Assembly (NCBI GenBank): GCA_021847105.1 | Contig: JAJZUT010000008.1 | Location: 62,001 to 126,000 of the forward strand | Reading direction: 5' to 3' | Source: Pseudomonadota bacterium | Lineage (GTDB): Bacteria > Pseudomonadota > Gammaproteobacteria > Steroidobacterales > Steroidobacteraceae | DNA length: 64,000 nt | Shown here: positions 19,227 to 27,170 of the stretch, one piece after another | How positions within the stretch are numbered: position 1 is the stretch's first letter | Layout: the number at the start of each line of letters is the position of its first letter | Made by a program: the position numbers and the translations under genes | Notes under the pieces: generated by a model | What the model was told of the DNA's origin: nothing | Databases searched by the model: none | The model's input: only the letters and a program-made list of their open reading frames with translations

Positions 19227-19480
19227 AGCTCGGGCACCACGCCACACCACCACACCCCACTCACCTCAAGAGCTTGCGAGCGCGGCGCGGCGCCGTCTGG
19301 TGCGCAATTGCGGCGGCAAGTGTGCCAGGAGTGTGCCGCAGTCTCGGACTTGACCGGCGTCGAATGCGCCGGCGGGAAACGATGCCGCCCGAGGCGCTAT
19401 CTGCGACACGATGCTGGCGAGACTTAACGCGGCCATGTGTCCAACATCATGCGTGACGCGCCGCCTCTCATTTGTTACTA
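19227..19480. other. Spacer between tRNA-Lys remnant and higBA promoter
   Basis: About 250 bp with no supported gene. A minus-strand frame (19266-19547) overlaps the higB promoter and shows no known family. I considered whether it could be the tail of a lost integrase, but no catalytic motif is visible. Confidence 0.4.
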
Positions 19481-19509
19481 TTGACGTATTACGTTTCCCG
19501 TAATATTCT
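19481..19509 (+). promoter_or_regulatory. Sigma-70 promoter of higBA
   Basis: -35 TTGACG at 19481-19486, a 17-bp spacer, and -10 TATTCT at 19504-19509. The predicted transcription start falls at about 19515-19517, that is, on the ATG of higB. Confidence 0.75.
19487..19505. promoter_or_regulatory. Palindromic operator inside the higBA promoter
   Basis: TATTACG (19487-19493) and CGTAATA (19499-19505) form a 7-bp inverted repeat around TTTCC. It fills the -35/-10 spacer and overlaps the -10 box. This is the expected position for autorepression by the HigBA complex through the HigA helix-turn-helix. Binding is inference. Confidence 0.7.
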
Positions 19510-19515
19510 CTCAGC

Positions 19516-19797
19516 ATGGCCATCCAGTCGTTTGCCTTCAAGCGCACCGAGGCACTGTTTCAGGGCGGCCATCCGCGAGAGTTCCGGGCATTCGAGAATG
19601 TGGCCACGCGCAAACTGCGCTTGCTGAACGTCGCCAAGACGCTCGATTTTCTGCGCTCACCGCCCGGCAACCGCCTGGAGCCTCTGAAGGGCGACCGGAA
19701 GGGCCAGCACAGCATCCGTATCAACGACCAGTTCCGCGTGTGCTTCACTTGGACGGACGCGGGGCCGCGAAACGTCGAGATTGTCGACTACCACTGA
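19516..19797 (+). CDS. higB: HigB toxin (RelE/ParE superfamily mRNA interferase)
   Basis: The 93-residue protein matches the HigB/PlasmidKiller pattern: an early ALFQGGHPREFRAFENVATRKL, the central LRSPPGNRLEPLKGDRKGQHSIRINDQFRVCFTW, and a final VEIVDYH. HigB toxins cut mRNA on the ribosome. It is followed by higA in the toxin-first order typical of this type. The ATG lies at the predicted transcription start, with no ribosome site before it, so the toxin may be read from a leaderless mRNA. Confidence 0.92.
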   Translation: MAIQSFAFKRTEALFQGGHPREFRAFENVATRKLRLLNVAKTLDFLRSPPGNRLEPLKGDRKGQHSIRINDQFRVCFTWTDAGPRNVEIVDYH

Positions 19798-19807
19798 GGG
19801 CTACCCT

Positions 19808-20113
19808 ATGAGCAAACCAACCGACCGCATGCGCGCCATTCATCCTGGCGAGGTACTGCGCGAGGAGTATTTGGCGCCCCTCGACATGAGCGTGCACGCA
19901 CTCGCCATGGAACTCGGGGTGCCGGCCACCCGTCTCCACGAGATCGTGAAGGAGCGCCGCTCCGTGAGCGCCGACACAGCCGAGCGCCTCGCGCGCTACT
20001 TCGGCGGCGACGCCGCGAGCTGGCTGGCGCTGCAAGCGGACTACGACCTGCGCACGCTGCCGACCCGCAAGGACATTGAGCGCAAAGTCACGCCCCGCGA
20101 AGCTGCCGCCTGA
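19808..20113 (+). CDS. higA: HigA antitoxin (XRE-type helix-turn-helix)
   Basis: The 101-residue protein contains RAIHPGEVLREEYLAPLDMSVHALAMELGVPATRLHEIVKERR, the HigA signature with an HTH at about 27-50. The FGGDAASWLALQADYDL segment follows. It neutralises HigB and represses the operon. ATG 19808 is chosen over an earlier in-frame TTG because GAGGG (19796-19800) lies 7 nt upstream and overlaps the higB stop. This gives efficient translation of the antitoxin. Its last codons are duplicated at 19019-19078. Confidence 0.92.
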   Translation: MSKPTDRMRAIHPGEVLREEYLAPLDMSVHALAMELGVPATRLHEIVKERRSVSADTAERLARYFGGDAASWLALQADYDLRTLPTRKDIERKVTPREAAA

Positions 20114-20266
20114 TCTGAACCCCCGCCGTCTCTACCCTGCTGTTGATTCCGACGGGGAGGCTACCGGGATTCAGTTTTGATTAGTGAATGAGAAATTCCA
20201 CTCAACACATTGATTTTATTATGGGGCGTGACGGATTCGAACCGTCGACCAGCGGATTAAAAGTCC
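20054..20266 (+). repeat. Direct repeat copy 2: higA tail + spacer + 3' half of tRNA-Lys
   Basis: Partner of 19019-19226. This copy contains the functional higA 3' end and merges into the intact tRNA-Lys gene. The homology ends at 20266, within the anticodon stem of the tRNA. Confidence 0.88.
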
Positions 20267-20294
20267 GATGCTCTACCGACTGAGCTAACGCCCC
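20222..20294 (-). tRNA. tRNA-Lys (anticodon TTT), no encoded CCA
   Basis: Acceptor strands GGGGCGT/ACGCCCC, D arm with AGCTCAGTCGGTAGAGC, anticodon arm CGGACTTTTAATCCG (TTT) and T arm GACGGTTCGAATCCGTC give a full cloverleaf of 73 nt including discriminator A (20222). The next bases on the transcript would be TAA, so CCA must be added enzymatically. The position after queC matches the usual location of a tRNA-Lys in pseudomonads. The 3' half is duplicated at 19186-19226. Confidence 0.95.
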
Positions 20295-20360
20295 ACCGGG
20301 CCACGGCAAGAGACCCGGATCGGGCGCCGCGGGGGTGCGCATGATACCTGGATACGCCCA

Positions 20361-21035
20361 TCACTGGTAGCGCGTGGGGTCGGGAACACCAGCCGCCGTG
20401 AAGCCCGCCCGGCGCAGCCGGCATGAATCGCACTTCCCGCAGGCACGGCCATCGGCATCCGCCTGGTAGCACGAGACGGTCAGGCCGTAATCGACCCCGA
20501 GCGCGAGGCCTTCGCGGATGATGCGCTCCTTGCTCCAGGTGATGAGCGGCGCAAGGATCTGGCAGGGATTGCCCTCGACCCCCGCCTTGGTGGCGAGGTG
20601 CGCGAGCTGTGCAAAGGCGTCGATGTACTCCGGGCGGCAGTCGGGATATCCGGAGTAATCCAGCGAATTCACGCCGACGACAATGCCCTCTGCGCCGAGC
20701 ACCTCCGCCCAGGCGAGGGCCAGTGAGAGCAGAATCGTGTTGCGGGCGGGAACGTAAGTGACCGGAATGCCCTCGCTCGGGGCCTCCGGCACCGCAATCG
20801 ACGGGTCAGTCAGAGCCGAGCCGCCGATACCCGCCAGATCGACGTGCATCACCCGATGCTCGCGCGCCCCGAGCATCGCGGCGACCCGCGCCGCGGCTGC
20901 CAGTTCAGCCTCATGCCGCTGGCCGTAAGCGACCGACAGTGCATAGCATTCAAAGCCCTGCGCGCGGGCGATGGCCAGCGCCGTGGCCGAATCGAGCCCG
21001 CCCGAGACCAGGACCACTGCCCGAGGCCGGCTCAC
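20361..21035 (-). CDS. queC: QueC, 7-cyano-7-deazaguanine (preQ0) synthase
   Basis: The 224-residue protein has the PP-loop SGGLDS at residues 11-16. The zinc-binding set near the C-terminus includes SCYQ and [11 protein letters not shown]. It converts 7-carboxy-7-deazaguanine to preQ0 with ATP and ammonia, in the queuosine pathway. The start is GTG at 21033-21035. It follows queE by 61 bp on the same strand and ends the long ruv-tol-que block. Confidence 0.95.
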   Translation of the reverse strand: MSRPRAVVLVSGGLDSATALAIARAQGFECYALSVAYGQRHEAELAAAARVAAMLGAREHRVMHVDLAGIGGSALTDPSIAVPEAPSEGIPVTYVPARNTILLSLALAWAEVLGAEGIVVGVNSLDYSGYPDCRPEYIDAFAQLAHLATKAGVEGNPCQILAPLITWSKERIIREGLALGVDYGLTVSCYQADADGRACGKCDSCRLRRAGFTAAGVPDPTRYQ

Positions 21036-21096
21036 GAGCCCTCAGCCCACAGGCCTCGCCGGTACTGGCGTTTTGCCGTCGTCTCGAAGCCCATCG

Positions 21097-21738
21097 TCAT
21101 GTTCCCGGCGTGTTGCCCCAGAGAATTTTGTGCAGCTGGATCTGCAGACGCACCGCCAGACGGTCGGCAAGGATCCACTCCGCCAGCTCGCGCGCCGGCA
21201 GTTGCTCGTGGCTCGGCGAGAACCATACCGTGCACCGCTCCGCCAGCCCGAGCTCGCGGACTTTCGCGACGCTCCACTCGTAATCCGCGCGGTCGCAGAT
21301 AACGAACTTCACCTGATCCTGCGCGCTCAGGGTCTTGAGGTCTTCGTAGCGGTTGCGCGCCGCCTCGCCGGAGGCGGGAGTCTTCACATCAACCACGCGG
21401 ACTACCCGGGCATCGATACCCTCGAGACTGATTGCCCCGCTGGTTTCAATCGACACACGCGAGCCGGCATCGCACAGCCGGCGCATCAGCTCCAGACAGC
21501 CGCGTTGCGCCAGCGGTTCACCGCCGGTCACACACACGTAGCGCGGACCGAGCTCGCGCACCCGCGCAAGAATCTCCTCGATCTCCCACCATTTCCCGCC
21601 CTGAAACGCATAGGCGGTATCACAATACTGGCAGCGCAGCGGGCAGCCGGTCAGGCGTACGAAGGTCGTGGGGATACCTGCCGTATCTGCCTCGCCCTGC
21701 AGGGAGTGGAAGATCTCGGTGATCTTCAGACGACTCAT
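21097..21738 (-). CDS. queE: QueE, 7-carboxy-7-deazaguanine synthase (radical SAM)
   Basis: The 213-residue radical-SAM enzyme has the iron-sulfur motif CPLRCQYC (C32, C36, C39), preceded by IFHSLQGEADTAGIPTTFVR and followed by CVTGGEPLAQ. It converts 6-carboxytetrahydropterin to 7-carboxy-7-deazaguanine. ATG 21736-21738 is chosen; the frame extends upstream into the end of cpoB without similarity. It lies between cpoB and queC on the same strand, the usual gammaproteobacterial arrangement. Confidence 0.94.
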   Translation of the reverse strand: MSRLKITEIFHSLQGEADTAGIPTTFVRLTGCPLRCQYCDTAYAFQGGKWWEIEEILARVRELGPRYVCVTGGEPLAQRGCLELMRRLCDAGSRVSIETSGAISLEGIDARVVRVVDVKTPASGEAARNRYEDLKTLSAQDQVKFVICDRADYEWSVAKVRELGLAERCTVWFSPSHEQLPARELAEWILADRLAVRLQIQLHKILWGNTPGT

Positions 21739-21773
21739 GGCTCGTGCCGCGCTCAGCGCGGCCCCTTGCGCAC

Positions 21774-22625
21774 TCACTGGCCGGATTGACTCAGCGCGCT
21801 CGCCGCCCGCTTGGCGACTCCGGTGCCGGGATAGCGCTTGATCACCTTCTTCAACATCAAACGCCCCTCGCGCACCTTACCCTGAGCAATCAGCGTGTTG
21901 CCGAGATCGAACATGGCCGCCGGCGCTTTGCCCGATTCCGGCCATTGCTTGAGCACCGCGCGGAAGCATTTCTCGGCCTGGTTGAAGTTCTGATTCACGT
22001 AATGCGCCTCGCCGAGCCAATACTCGGCGTTCGGAGCGAGCGGGCTCGAGGGATAAGTCTGCAGAAATCCCTTGAACCCGCTGATGGCCACCGAATAGCT
22101 GCCGGCCTTGAGCGCATCGAACGCCTGGCCGTAAACCGACTGCTGCGTCGGGGTGACGCCCGGCAGCATGCCGGAGAGCGAGCCGCCCGCCGCCCCGGAC
22201 GCGGCGGGGGTCGAGGCGCCCCCGCCGGCTGCACTGCTCGCGGCGGTTGCCGCACCGGTGCCGCTCGCCGCGCCCGAGCCGCCTGCCGCCTGGATCGCCG
22301 CCTGCTGTGCGGCGCTCGCCTGTTCGAGTGTCGTCACTCGCTTGTCGAGCGCCGCGTACAGCTGATGCTGCTGAGTGCTCAGGCGCTGGTTGCTCTGCTC
22401 GAGCCGATCGAGCCGGCCGCGCAGACTGCGCACCTGCGCCTGCAGCGAGTCCTCCTGCTCAGCGAGCTGCACGAGGCTCCCGTTCGACACGAAACGCTCG
22501 AGTTTCGTCACTCGGGCATCGAGATTGTCGAGCCGAACCTGAGTCGGATCGGGACCGGTGGCACAGCCGCTGAGCAGCGCCACGAGCAGCGCCGCAGCCG
22601 GCGCGAGCAGAGGCAGAGTACGCAT
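21774..22625 (-). CDS. cpoB: CpoB (YbgF), Tol-Pal-associated coordinator of peptidoglycan synthesis
   Basis: The 283-residue protein has an N-terminal coiled coil (about 30-110), an Ala/Gly/Ser-rich linker (about 113-155) and a C-terminal TPR region (YGQAFDALKAGSYSVAISGF, AEYWLGEAHYVNQNFNQAEKCF, MLKKVIKRYPGTGVAKRA). The signal peptide ends in LLSGC, a canonical lipobox with Cys21, so this copy may be a lipoprotein. CpoB links Tol-Pal with PBP1B during division. It lies directly after pal. Confidence 0.92.
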   Translation of the reverse strand: MRTLPLLAPAAALLVALLSGCATGPDPTQVRLDNLDARVTKLERFVSNGSLVQLAEQEDSLQAQVRSLRGRLDRLEQSNQRLSTQQHQLYAALDKRVTTLEQASAAQQAAIQAAGGSGAASGTGAATAASSAAGGGASTPAASGAAGGSLSGMLPGVTPTQQSVYGQAFDALKAGSYSVAISGFKGFLQTYPSSPLAPNAEYWLGEAHYVNQNFNQAEKCFRAVLKQWPESGKAPAAMFDLGNTLIAQGKVREGRLMLKKVIKRYPGTGVAKRAASALSQSGQ

Positions 22626-22647
22626 GCGGACTCCTCGGCGTTCGCGG

Positions 22648-23202
22648 TTACTGAGCCGGCTGCGTCGGCGTCAGATAGACGATATCGACGCGGCGGTTTT
22701 TGGCCCAGGCGGTCGGATTGTTGGCCGGATCGACCGGGCGCTCCTCGCCGTAGCTCACCACCGTGATCTGACTTGGCGAGACACCCTGCAGCAGCATCGC
22801 CTGACGAACAGACTGGGCGCGGCGCATGCCGAGGCCGATGTTGTACTCCGGGGAGCCGCGGTCGTCCGTATTGCCCTCGAGACGCACCCGCGCGCTAGGG
22901 TGATCGGCGAGATATTTCGCGTGCGCCGCAACGACCTCGATGCCATGACCGCGGATCACCGCGCTGTTGAACGCGAAGTGAATGGTGCGATCGGCGAGCA
23001 GTCCCTGCTGCGGGCCTGGCACCGATTGCTGATTGCCGAGGGAACCCTCACCGGCGTTGGCGCCCGATCCGGCTCCCTGACTCGCTGCGCCGGCGCCACC
23101 GGCTGCGGACTGCTGCGCGGCAGTCGGTTTGATCGGCTTGCTTGCGCAGGCCGCAAGCCCCAGAGCTCCGGCCAACACCATCACCGTAAGAATGCGACGC
23201 AT
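22648..23202 (-). CDS. pal: Pal, peptidoglycan-associated lipoprotein
   Basis: The 184-residue lipoprotein has a lipobox LAAC (Cys19) after MRRILTVMVLAGALG. A Gly/Ala/Gln-rich linker leads to the OmpA-like domain: HFAFNSAVIRGHG, LEGNTDDRGSPEYNIGLGMRRAQSVRQ and WAKNRRVDIVY. It anchors the outer membrane to peptidoglycan and binds TolB. It sits between tolB and cpoB in the tol-pal operon. Confidence 0.95.
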   Translation of the reverse strand: MRRILTVMVLAGALGLAACASKPIKPTAAQQSAAGGAGAASQGAGSGANAGEGSLGNQQSVPGPQQGLLADRTIHFAFNSAVIRGHGIEVVAAHAKYLADHPSARVRLEGNTDDRGSPEYNIGLGMRRAQSVRQAMLLQGVSPSQITVVSYGEERPVDPANNPTAWAKNRRVDIVYLTPTQPAQ

Positions 23203-23288
23203 AAAGCACCTTTCTGATACACGCCGGAGGTCCGGCGCTCTGTTGTGACAAATTCACGCGGACCCCCATGGTCCACGCGACTGGAACG

Positions 23289-24614
23289 CTATTGCTGCAA
23301 AAACGGTCCCCAGGTCGGATCCTGCACCGCCCCGTGCGAGGGCCTGAGCGTCATGCCGGTGAGCCCGTCCACCGATACCGTGGCGAGAATGCCGCCGTTC
23401 GCACCAGGGGGACGCTGCGTATAGATGATCGTTGCACCGTTCGGTGCGAAGCTCGGCGTGCTGTCGAGCGGCCCCTTGGTCAACACGCGGAACGTGCCGC
23501 TCTTGAGATTCTGCACGGCGATGCAATACCCCCCGTTCGCGCGCGTGACCATGGCGAGGCGGGTGCCGTGCGGGGAAATGCGCGGACTGGCGTTGTAGCC
23601 GTCCGTGAACGTGATCCGCTGCGGCAGACTGCCCGGCGCCAGGGATTTGCGATAGATCTGCGGCGAGCCGGCCCGATCGGAGGTGAAATACAACGAGCCG
23701 CCATCCGGGGACCACACGGCCCCGGTGTTGATCGCCGGGGTGTACGTCACTCGGGTGAGCTTGCGCGTGTGCAGATTGAGCACGTAAATCTGGGGGTACC
23801 CCGACGCGCCGCTCAAGGTGAGCGCCAGCTCCTGGCCATTTGGCGAGAATGACGGCGCGCCGTTCTCCCCGGCCTGCGCCGAGACCCGATAGCGCTGCCC
23901 GGTTCGAACCCGTTGCACGTACACTGCGGAGAGGTGATCCTCGAAGGAGACATAGGCGAGCCATTTTCCATTCGGCGACCACTCGGGCGACATGATCGGG
24001 AAGCGCGACTCGAGTATGAGGTGCTGATTGTAACCATCGGCATCGGCCACCACCAACTGGAAGCGCTCGGCCTTGCCCGCTCCGACCACTGCGACATACG
24101 CAATGCGGGTATCGAACGCACCCCGGATGCCGGTGATCGCCTGGAACACCGCATCGCTCACCCGATGCGCCGCATTGCGCAGCGCCGCCGGCGGACCGGT
24201 GAAGCGCTTGCGCACGACGCTCTGGCCGGTGAGCACATTGAGCAGATTGAAGTCGACCGCCAGCTCGCCGCCGGCAATTGGCTTCACCCGCCCCACCACC
24301 ATGTAATCGACACCAGTGCTCTTCCAGAGCGGAAAGGCCACCTGCGCGGCATGGTCCGGCGTCGCCGGCATCTGCGCGCGGGCGAGCCCGCTGAAGCGGC
24401 CGCTGCCGTTCAGATCGTGTTGCACGACCCCGGCCACATCAACCCCCGCGTTCGCTCCCTCGGCAAACGGGACGACGGCGATCGGCACCGGATGGGTGAC
24501 CCCGGAGGTAATCCGGATGGTCAGCTGCGCATGCGCGCTGGGCAGACCCACCCCGACGAGCAGGGCCACCAGCGCGGCGGCGCGTATCCATTCAGCTCTG
24601 AGTATGCGTTTCAT
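23289..24614 (-). CDS. tolB: TolB, periplasmic beta-propeller of the Tol-Pal system
   Basis: The 441-residue protein has a signal peptide ending in PSAHAQ, an N-terminal alpha/beta domain (PIAVVPFAEGA) and a C-terminal six-bladed WD40-like propeller. Repeats include MSPEWSPNGKWLAYVSFE, APSFSPNGQELAL, GAVWSPDGGSLYFTSDRAGSPQIY and ASPRISPHGTRLAM. It exchanges between TolA and Pal. ATG 24612-24614 lies inside the same short overlap that carries the tolA stop (24620-24622); a GTG at 24623 is the alternative. Confidence 0.95.
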   Translation of the reverse strand: MKRILRAEWIRAAALVALLVGVGLPSAHAQLTIRITSGVTHPVPIAVVPFAEGANAGVDVAGVVQHDLNGSGRFSGLARAQMPATPDHAAQVAFPLWKSTGVDYMVVGRVKPIAGGELAVDFNLLNVLTGQSVVRKRFTGPPAALRNAAHRVSDAVFQAITGIRGAFDTRIAYVAVVGAGKAERFQLVVADADGYNQHLILESRFPIMSPEWSPNGKWLAYVSFEDHLSAVYVQRVRTGQRYRVSAQAGENGAPSFSPNGQELALTLSGASGYPQIYVLNLHTRKLTRVTYTPAINTGAVWSPDGGSLYFTSDRAGSPQIYRKSLAPGSLPQRITFTDGYNASPRISPHGTRLAMVTRANGGYCIAVQNLKSGTFRVLTKGPLDSTPSFAPNGATIIYTQRPPGANGGILATVSVDGLTGMTLRPSHGAVQDPTWGPFLQQ

Positions 24615-24619
24615 GGCTC

Positions 24620-25537
24620 TCACGGTGATTCGGGCGCAAACACGAAATCGATCGGCTGGTTGTACAGGTCGGCATCCGGCAGCGGCGGCAGCGGCGAGGC
24701 GCGGTAGACGGCCGCTTCGATCGACTCGCGGACTGCTTCATCGCCATTGCACTGCCCCAGACTCACGCTGCTCACGGACCCGCCCTGCACGAGCACGACC
24801 CGTATGGTGCAACTGAGATTCGAGTGGGCCGTGGACGGTTTGATCCAGGCCGCCTCCACACGCTGTGTCACCGCCTGCACCCACCCGGCGACGGCGGCAC
24901 TCGTCCGGGCATTCGACTGAGCATCCTCCTGCAGGGCCTGCTGCAACTGCGCAATGCGCGCCGCGCGTGCTTTGGCGGCACGCTCCGCCGCAAGCTTACG
25001 CGCCGCAGCCCGCTTCTTCGCCTCCTCGAGCTTGCGCCGCGCTTCGACCCGCTTGCGCGCCGCAGCGCGCTCGCGGGCCGCGGCTTTCGCTGCGGCGCGG
25101 GCCTTCGCCTCCGCCTTGTCTTTCGCCCGCTGCCTCGCTTCAGCTTGCGCTGTAGCTTCGGCTTTTGCCGCCGCCTCGCGCTGCTGCTGCAGCCGCTGCT
25201 GCTCGGCCTTGGCCGCAGCGACTCGCGCAGCCTCGGCCTGGGCGGCTTGCTGACGCAATGCCAGCTCCTGCGGCGTCGGCGCTGGGGGCCCCTGCGGCGG
25301 GCTCACCGGCTGCGGCTGCGGTGGGGGCTGCGGCAGGGGCTTCGGAACGCTTTTTGCGGAAACGCCAAGGCCCTGCAGACTGTGCGCATCAACCACCCGT
25401 GCACTGATCGAGACCGACGGGGTGATCGGACGATGCTCATAGTGCCACCATCCATAGGCCAGCAACCCGATGATCGTGCCGTGCAGAAGCACGGACATGG
25501 CAATCGACAGCCAGCGGTCACTCGCAGGTTCAGACAT
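24620..25537 (-). CDS. tolA: TolA, inner-membrane/periplasm-spanning protein
   Basis: The 305-residue protein has one N-terminal membrane helix (IAMSVLLHGTIIGLLAYGW), a proline/glutamine-rich stretch (residues about 65-88), and a long Ala/Lys/Arg/Glu-rich helical domain II (about 95-200). The C-terminal domain III ends in AVYRASPLPPLPDADLYN. It couples the TolQR motor to TolB and Pal and is also an entry route for colicins and filamentous phage. It lies between tolR (13 bp gap) and tolB. Confidence 0.94.
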   Translation of the reverse strand: MSEPASDRWLSIAMSVLLHGTIIGLLAYGWWHYEHRPITPSVSISARVVDAHSLQGLGVSAKSVPKPLPQPPPQPQPVSPPQGPPAPTPQELALRQQAAQAEAARVAAAKAEQQRLQQQREAAAKAEATAQAEARQRAKDKAEAKARAAAKAAARERAAARKRVEARRKLEEAKKRAAARKLAAERAAKARAARIAQLQQALQEDAQSNARTSAAVAGWVQAVTQRVEAAWIKPSTAHSNLSCTIRVVLVQGGSVSSVSLGQCNGDEAVRESIEAAVYRASPLPPLPDADLYNQPIDFVFAPESP

Positions 25538-25550
25538 CGTGTGGCGTCCC

Positions 25551-25988
25551 TCAGGAACCCGCCTGAGCGGCCGGCGGCTGTGTCATGAACCCTACCTTGC
25601 GAGCGCCCGCGTTCTGCAGGATCAGCATCGCCTGCACGATTTTCCCATAGGGGACAGCCGTGTCGGCTCGGATCATCACGGAGCGGTTCGGGTCTGTCTG
25701 CAACGCCGTCTGCACGTGCGATTCGATGGTGCTCGCGTCCGTCGGTCCCAGGGTGGTCCTGCCGACCGTGATGTATAGCTCACCGCCACGGGTCACCGAG
25801 AGCACCACGGGGCTCTGACGGCCAGTCGAGAGCGTCTTGGCCGCTGCGTGCGGTAGATTGACTTTCACGCCCTGCGTCATCAGCGGTGCAGTGATCATGA
25901 AAATGATGAGCAGCACCAGCATCACGTCGATGTAGGGCACGACGTTGATCTCACCCATCAGCCTGCGTCCGCGCGACACTTGCGCCAT
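25551..25988 (-). CDS. tolR: TolR, proton-channel partner of TolQ
   Basis: The 145-residue ExbD/TolR protein has one membrane helix (about 16-38) carrying the proton-relay Asp21 in INVVPYIDVMLVLLIIF. A periplasmic domain follows (VVLSVTRGGELYITVG, ADTAVPYGKIVQAMLILQNAG). It forms the proton-driven motor with TolQ. It starts 9 bp after tolQ ends. Confidence 0.95.
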   Translation of the reverse strand: MAQVSRGRRLMGEINVVPYIDVMLVLLIIFMITAPLMTQGVKVNLPHAAAKTLSTGRQSPVVLSVTRGGELYITVGRTTLGPTDASTIESHVQTALQTDPNRSVMIRADTAVPYGKIVQAMLILQNAGARKVGFMTQPPAAQAGS

Positions 25989-25997
25989 GCGCCGCTC

Positions 25998-26747
25998 CTA
26001 GCGAGTCTTGCCGCCCGGCGTCGGGGCGCTCGGGCTCGGCGCACCGGCTGCGCTTACGGTGGGAGCCGCGGCAATGCCGCGGGTCGCATGCCGCTGCAGG
26101 ATGGTGGAGAACTCCTCCATGAACGCATCGAAACGCACCTCGAGCCGCCCGACCTGATCGGCGAAGCGGTTGTAGGCGACCACCGCGGGAATCGCCGCGA
26201 ACAGCCCGATGGCCGTGGTCACGAGCGCCTCGGAAATACCCGGCGCGACCGCTGCGAGGGTGGCTTGGCGTACGTCCCCGAGCGACGAGAAGGCGCTCAT
26301 GATGCCCCACACCGTACCGAACAGCCCCACATAGGGACTCGTCGAACCCACGGTGGCGAGAGTGGCGAGACTGAACTCGAGCCGGTCGATCTCCTTCAGC
26401 TGCGCCACGCGCATCGCCCGGCGCGAACCGTCGAGCACCAGATCCGGAGAGCCCGCGCCCTGCTGGCGCTGACGGGCGAACTCGCGAAACCCCATCTCGA
26501 AGATGCTCGCCATGCCGGTCGCCCCCCCATGGGACTCGACCGCCCGGTACAGCTGCGCGAGGTCACCGCCCGACCAGAAATTGTTTTCGAACTGATCGGC
26601 CTCCCGGCGCGCCCGCCCGAGCAGCAGCCGCTTGCGGAAAATGATCGCCCAGGAGGTGAGCGAGGCCAGCATCAGCAGGCCGATGACGATTTGCACCACG
26701 ACGCTCGCCTGCACGACGAGCTGAATCAGCGACAGATGTCCAGTCAT
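25998..26747 (-). CDS. tolQ: TolQ, proton-channel subunit of the Tol-Pal motor
   Basis: The 249-residue MotA/TolQ/ExbB protein has a first helix near 10-35 (VVQIVIGLLMLASLTSWAII), a cytoplasmic loop and two later helices. The motifs LATVGSTSPYVGLFGTVWGIM and ATTAIGLFAAIPAVVAYNRF belong to these helices. The first gene product of tolQRA; it starts 21 bp after ybgC. Confidence 0.95.
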   Translation of the reverse strand: MTGHLSLIQLVVQASVVVQIVIGLLMLASLTSWAIIFRKRLLLGRARREADQFENNFWSGGDLAQLYRAVESHGGATGMASIFEMGFREFARQRQQGAGSPDLVLDGSRRAMRVAQLKEIDRLEFSLATLATVGSTSPYVGLFGTVWGIMSAFSSLGDVRQATLAAVAPGISEALVTTAIGLFAAIPAVVAYNRFADQVGRLEVRFDAFMEEFSTILQRHATRGIAAAPTVSAAGAPSPSAPTPGGKTR

Positions 26748-26768
26748 GACGTGTCGGTCTGCTCCGGG

Positions 26769-27170
26769 TTACTGCAACGCCGCGCGCAGCGGCTCGGGTA
26801 ATTTCGTCGGCCTGAACGTGCGCGCATCGACGCACGCCACCTTCACCTCGGCGCTCACCAGCGACTCCGCATCGGCCGCGCGCAGTATGCGCTGAGCGAA
26901 GCTGATGCACACGGAGCCGTCGGCACGTGGCGCACAGGTCACGATGAGCTCATCGTCGAGTCGCGCCGGACGGCGGTACTGCACCGATACGTTCACGACC
27001 GCAAACAGCACGCCAGGTTCCCGAGCGAGCGCCTGCTGCGAGAAACCCAGCGAGCGCAGCCACTCGGTGCGCGATCGCTCGAGAAAACGCAGGTAATTCG
27101 CATAATAAACGATGCCACCGCCGTCGGTATCCTCCCAGTAGACCCGCGCCGGCCAGCTGAACTCCCTCAT
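26769..27170 (-). CDS. ybgC: YbgC, Tol-Pal-associated hot-dog acyl-CoA thioesterase
   Basis: The 133-residue hot-dog protein has the family motif [23 protein letters not shown] with the catalytic Asp in DTDGGG. It also has [16 protein letters not shown]. It hydrolyses acyl-CoA thioesters and associates with phospholipid synthesis at the membrane. Its ATG overlaps the ruvB stop by four nucleotides, so the two are translationally coupled. Confidence 0.93.
   Translation of the reverse strand: MREFSWPARVYWEDTDGGGIVYYANYLRFLERSRTEWLRSLGFSQQALAREPGVLFAVVNVSVQYRRPARLDDELIVTCAPRADGSVCISFAQRILRAADAESLVSAEVKVACVDARTFRPTKLPEPLRAALQ

Noticed and set aside
19266..19547. 93-codon minus-strand frame between the tRNA remnant and higB, considered as an integrase tail
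   Set aside because: No tyrosine-recombinase active-site motif, and it overlaps the higBA promoter.
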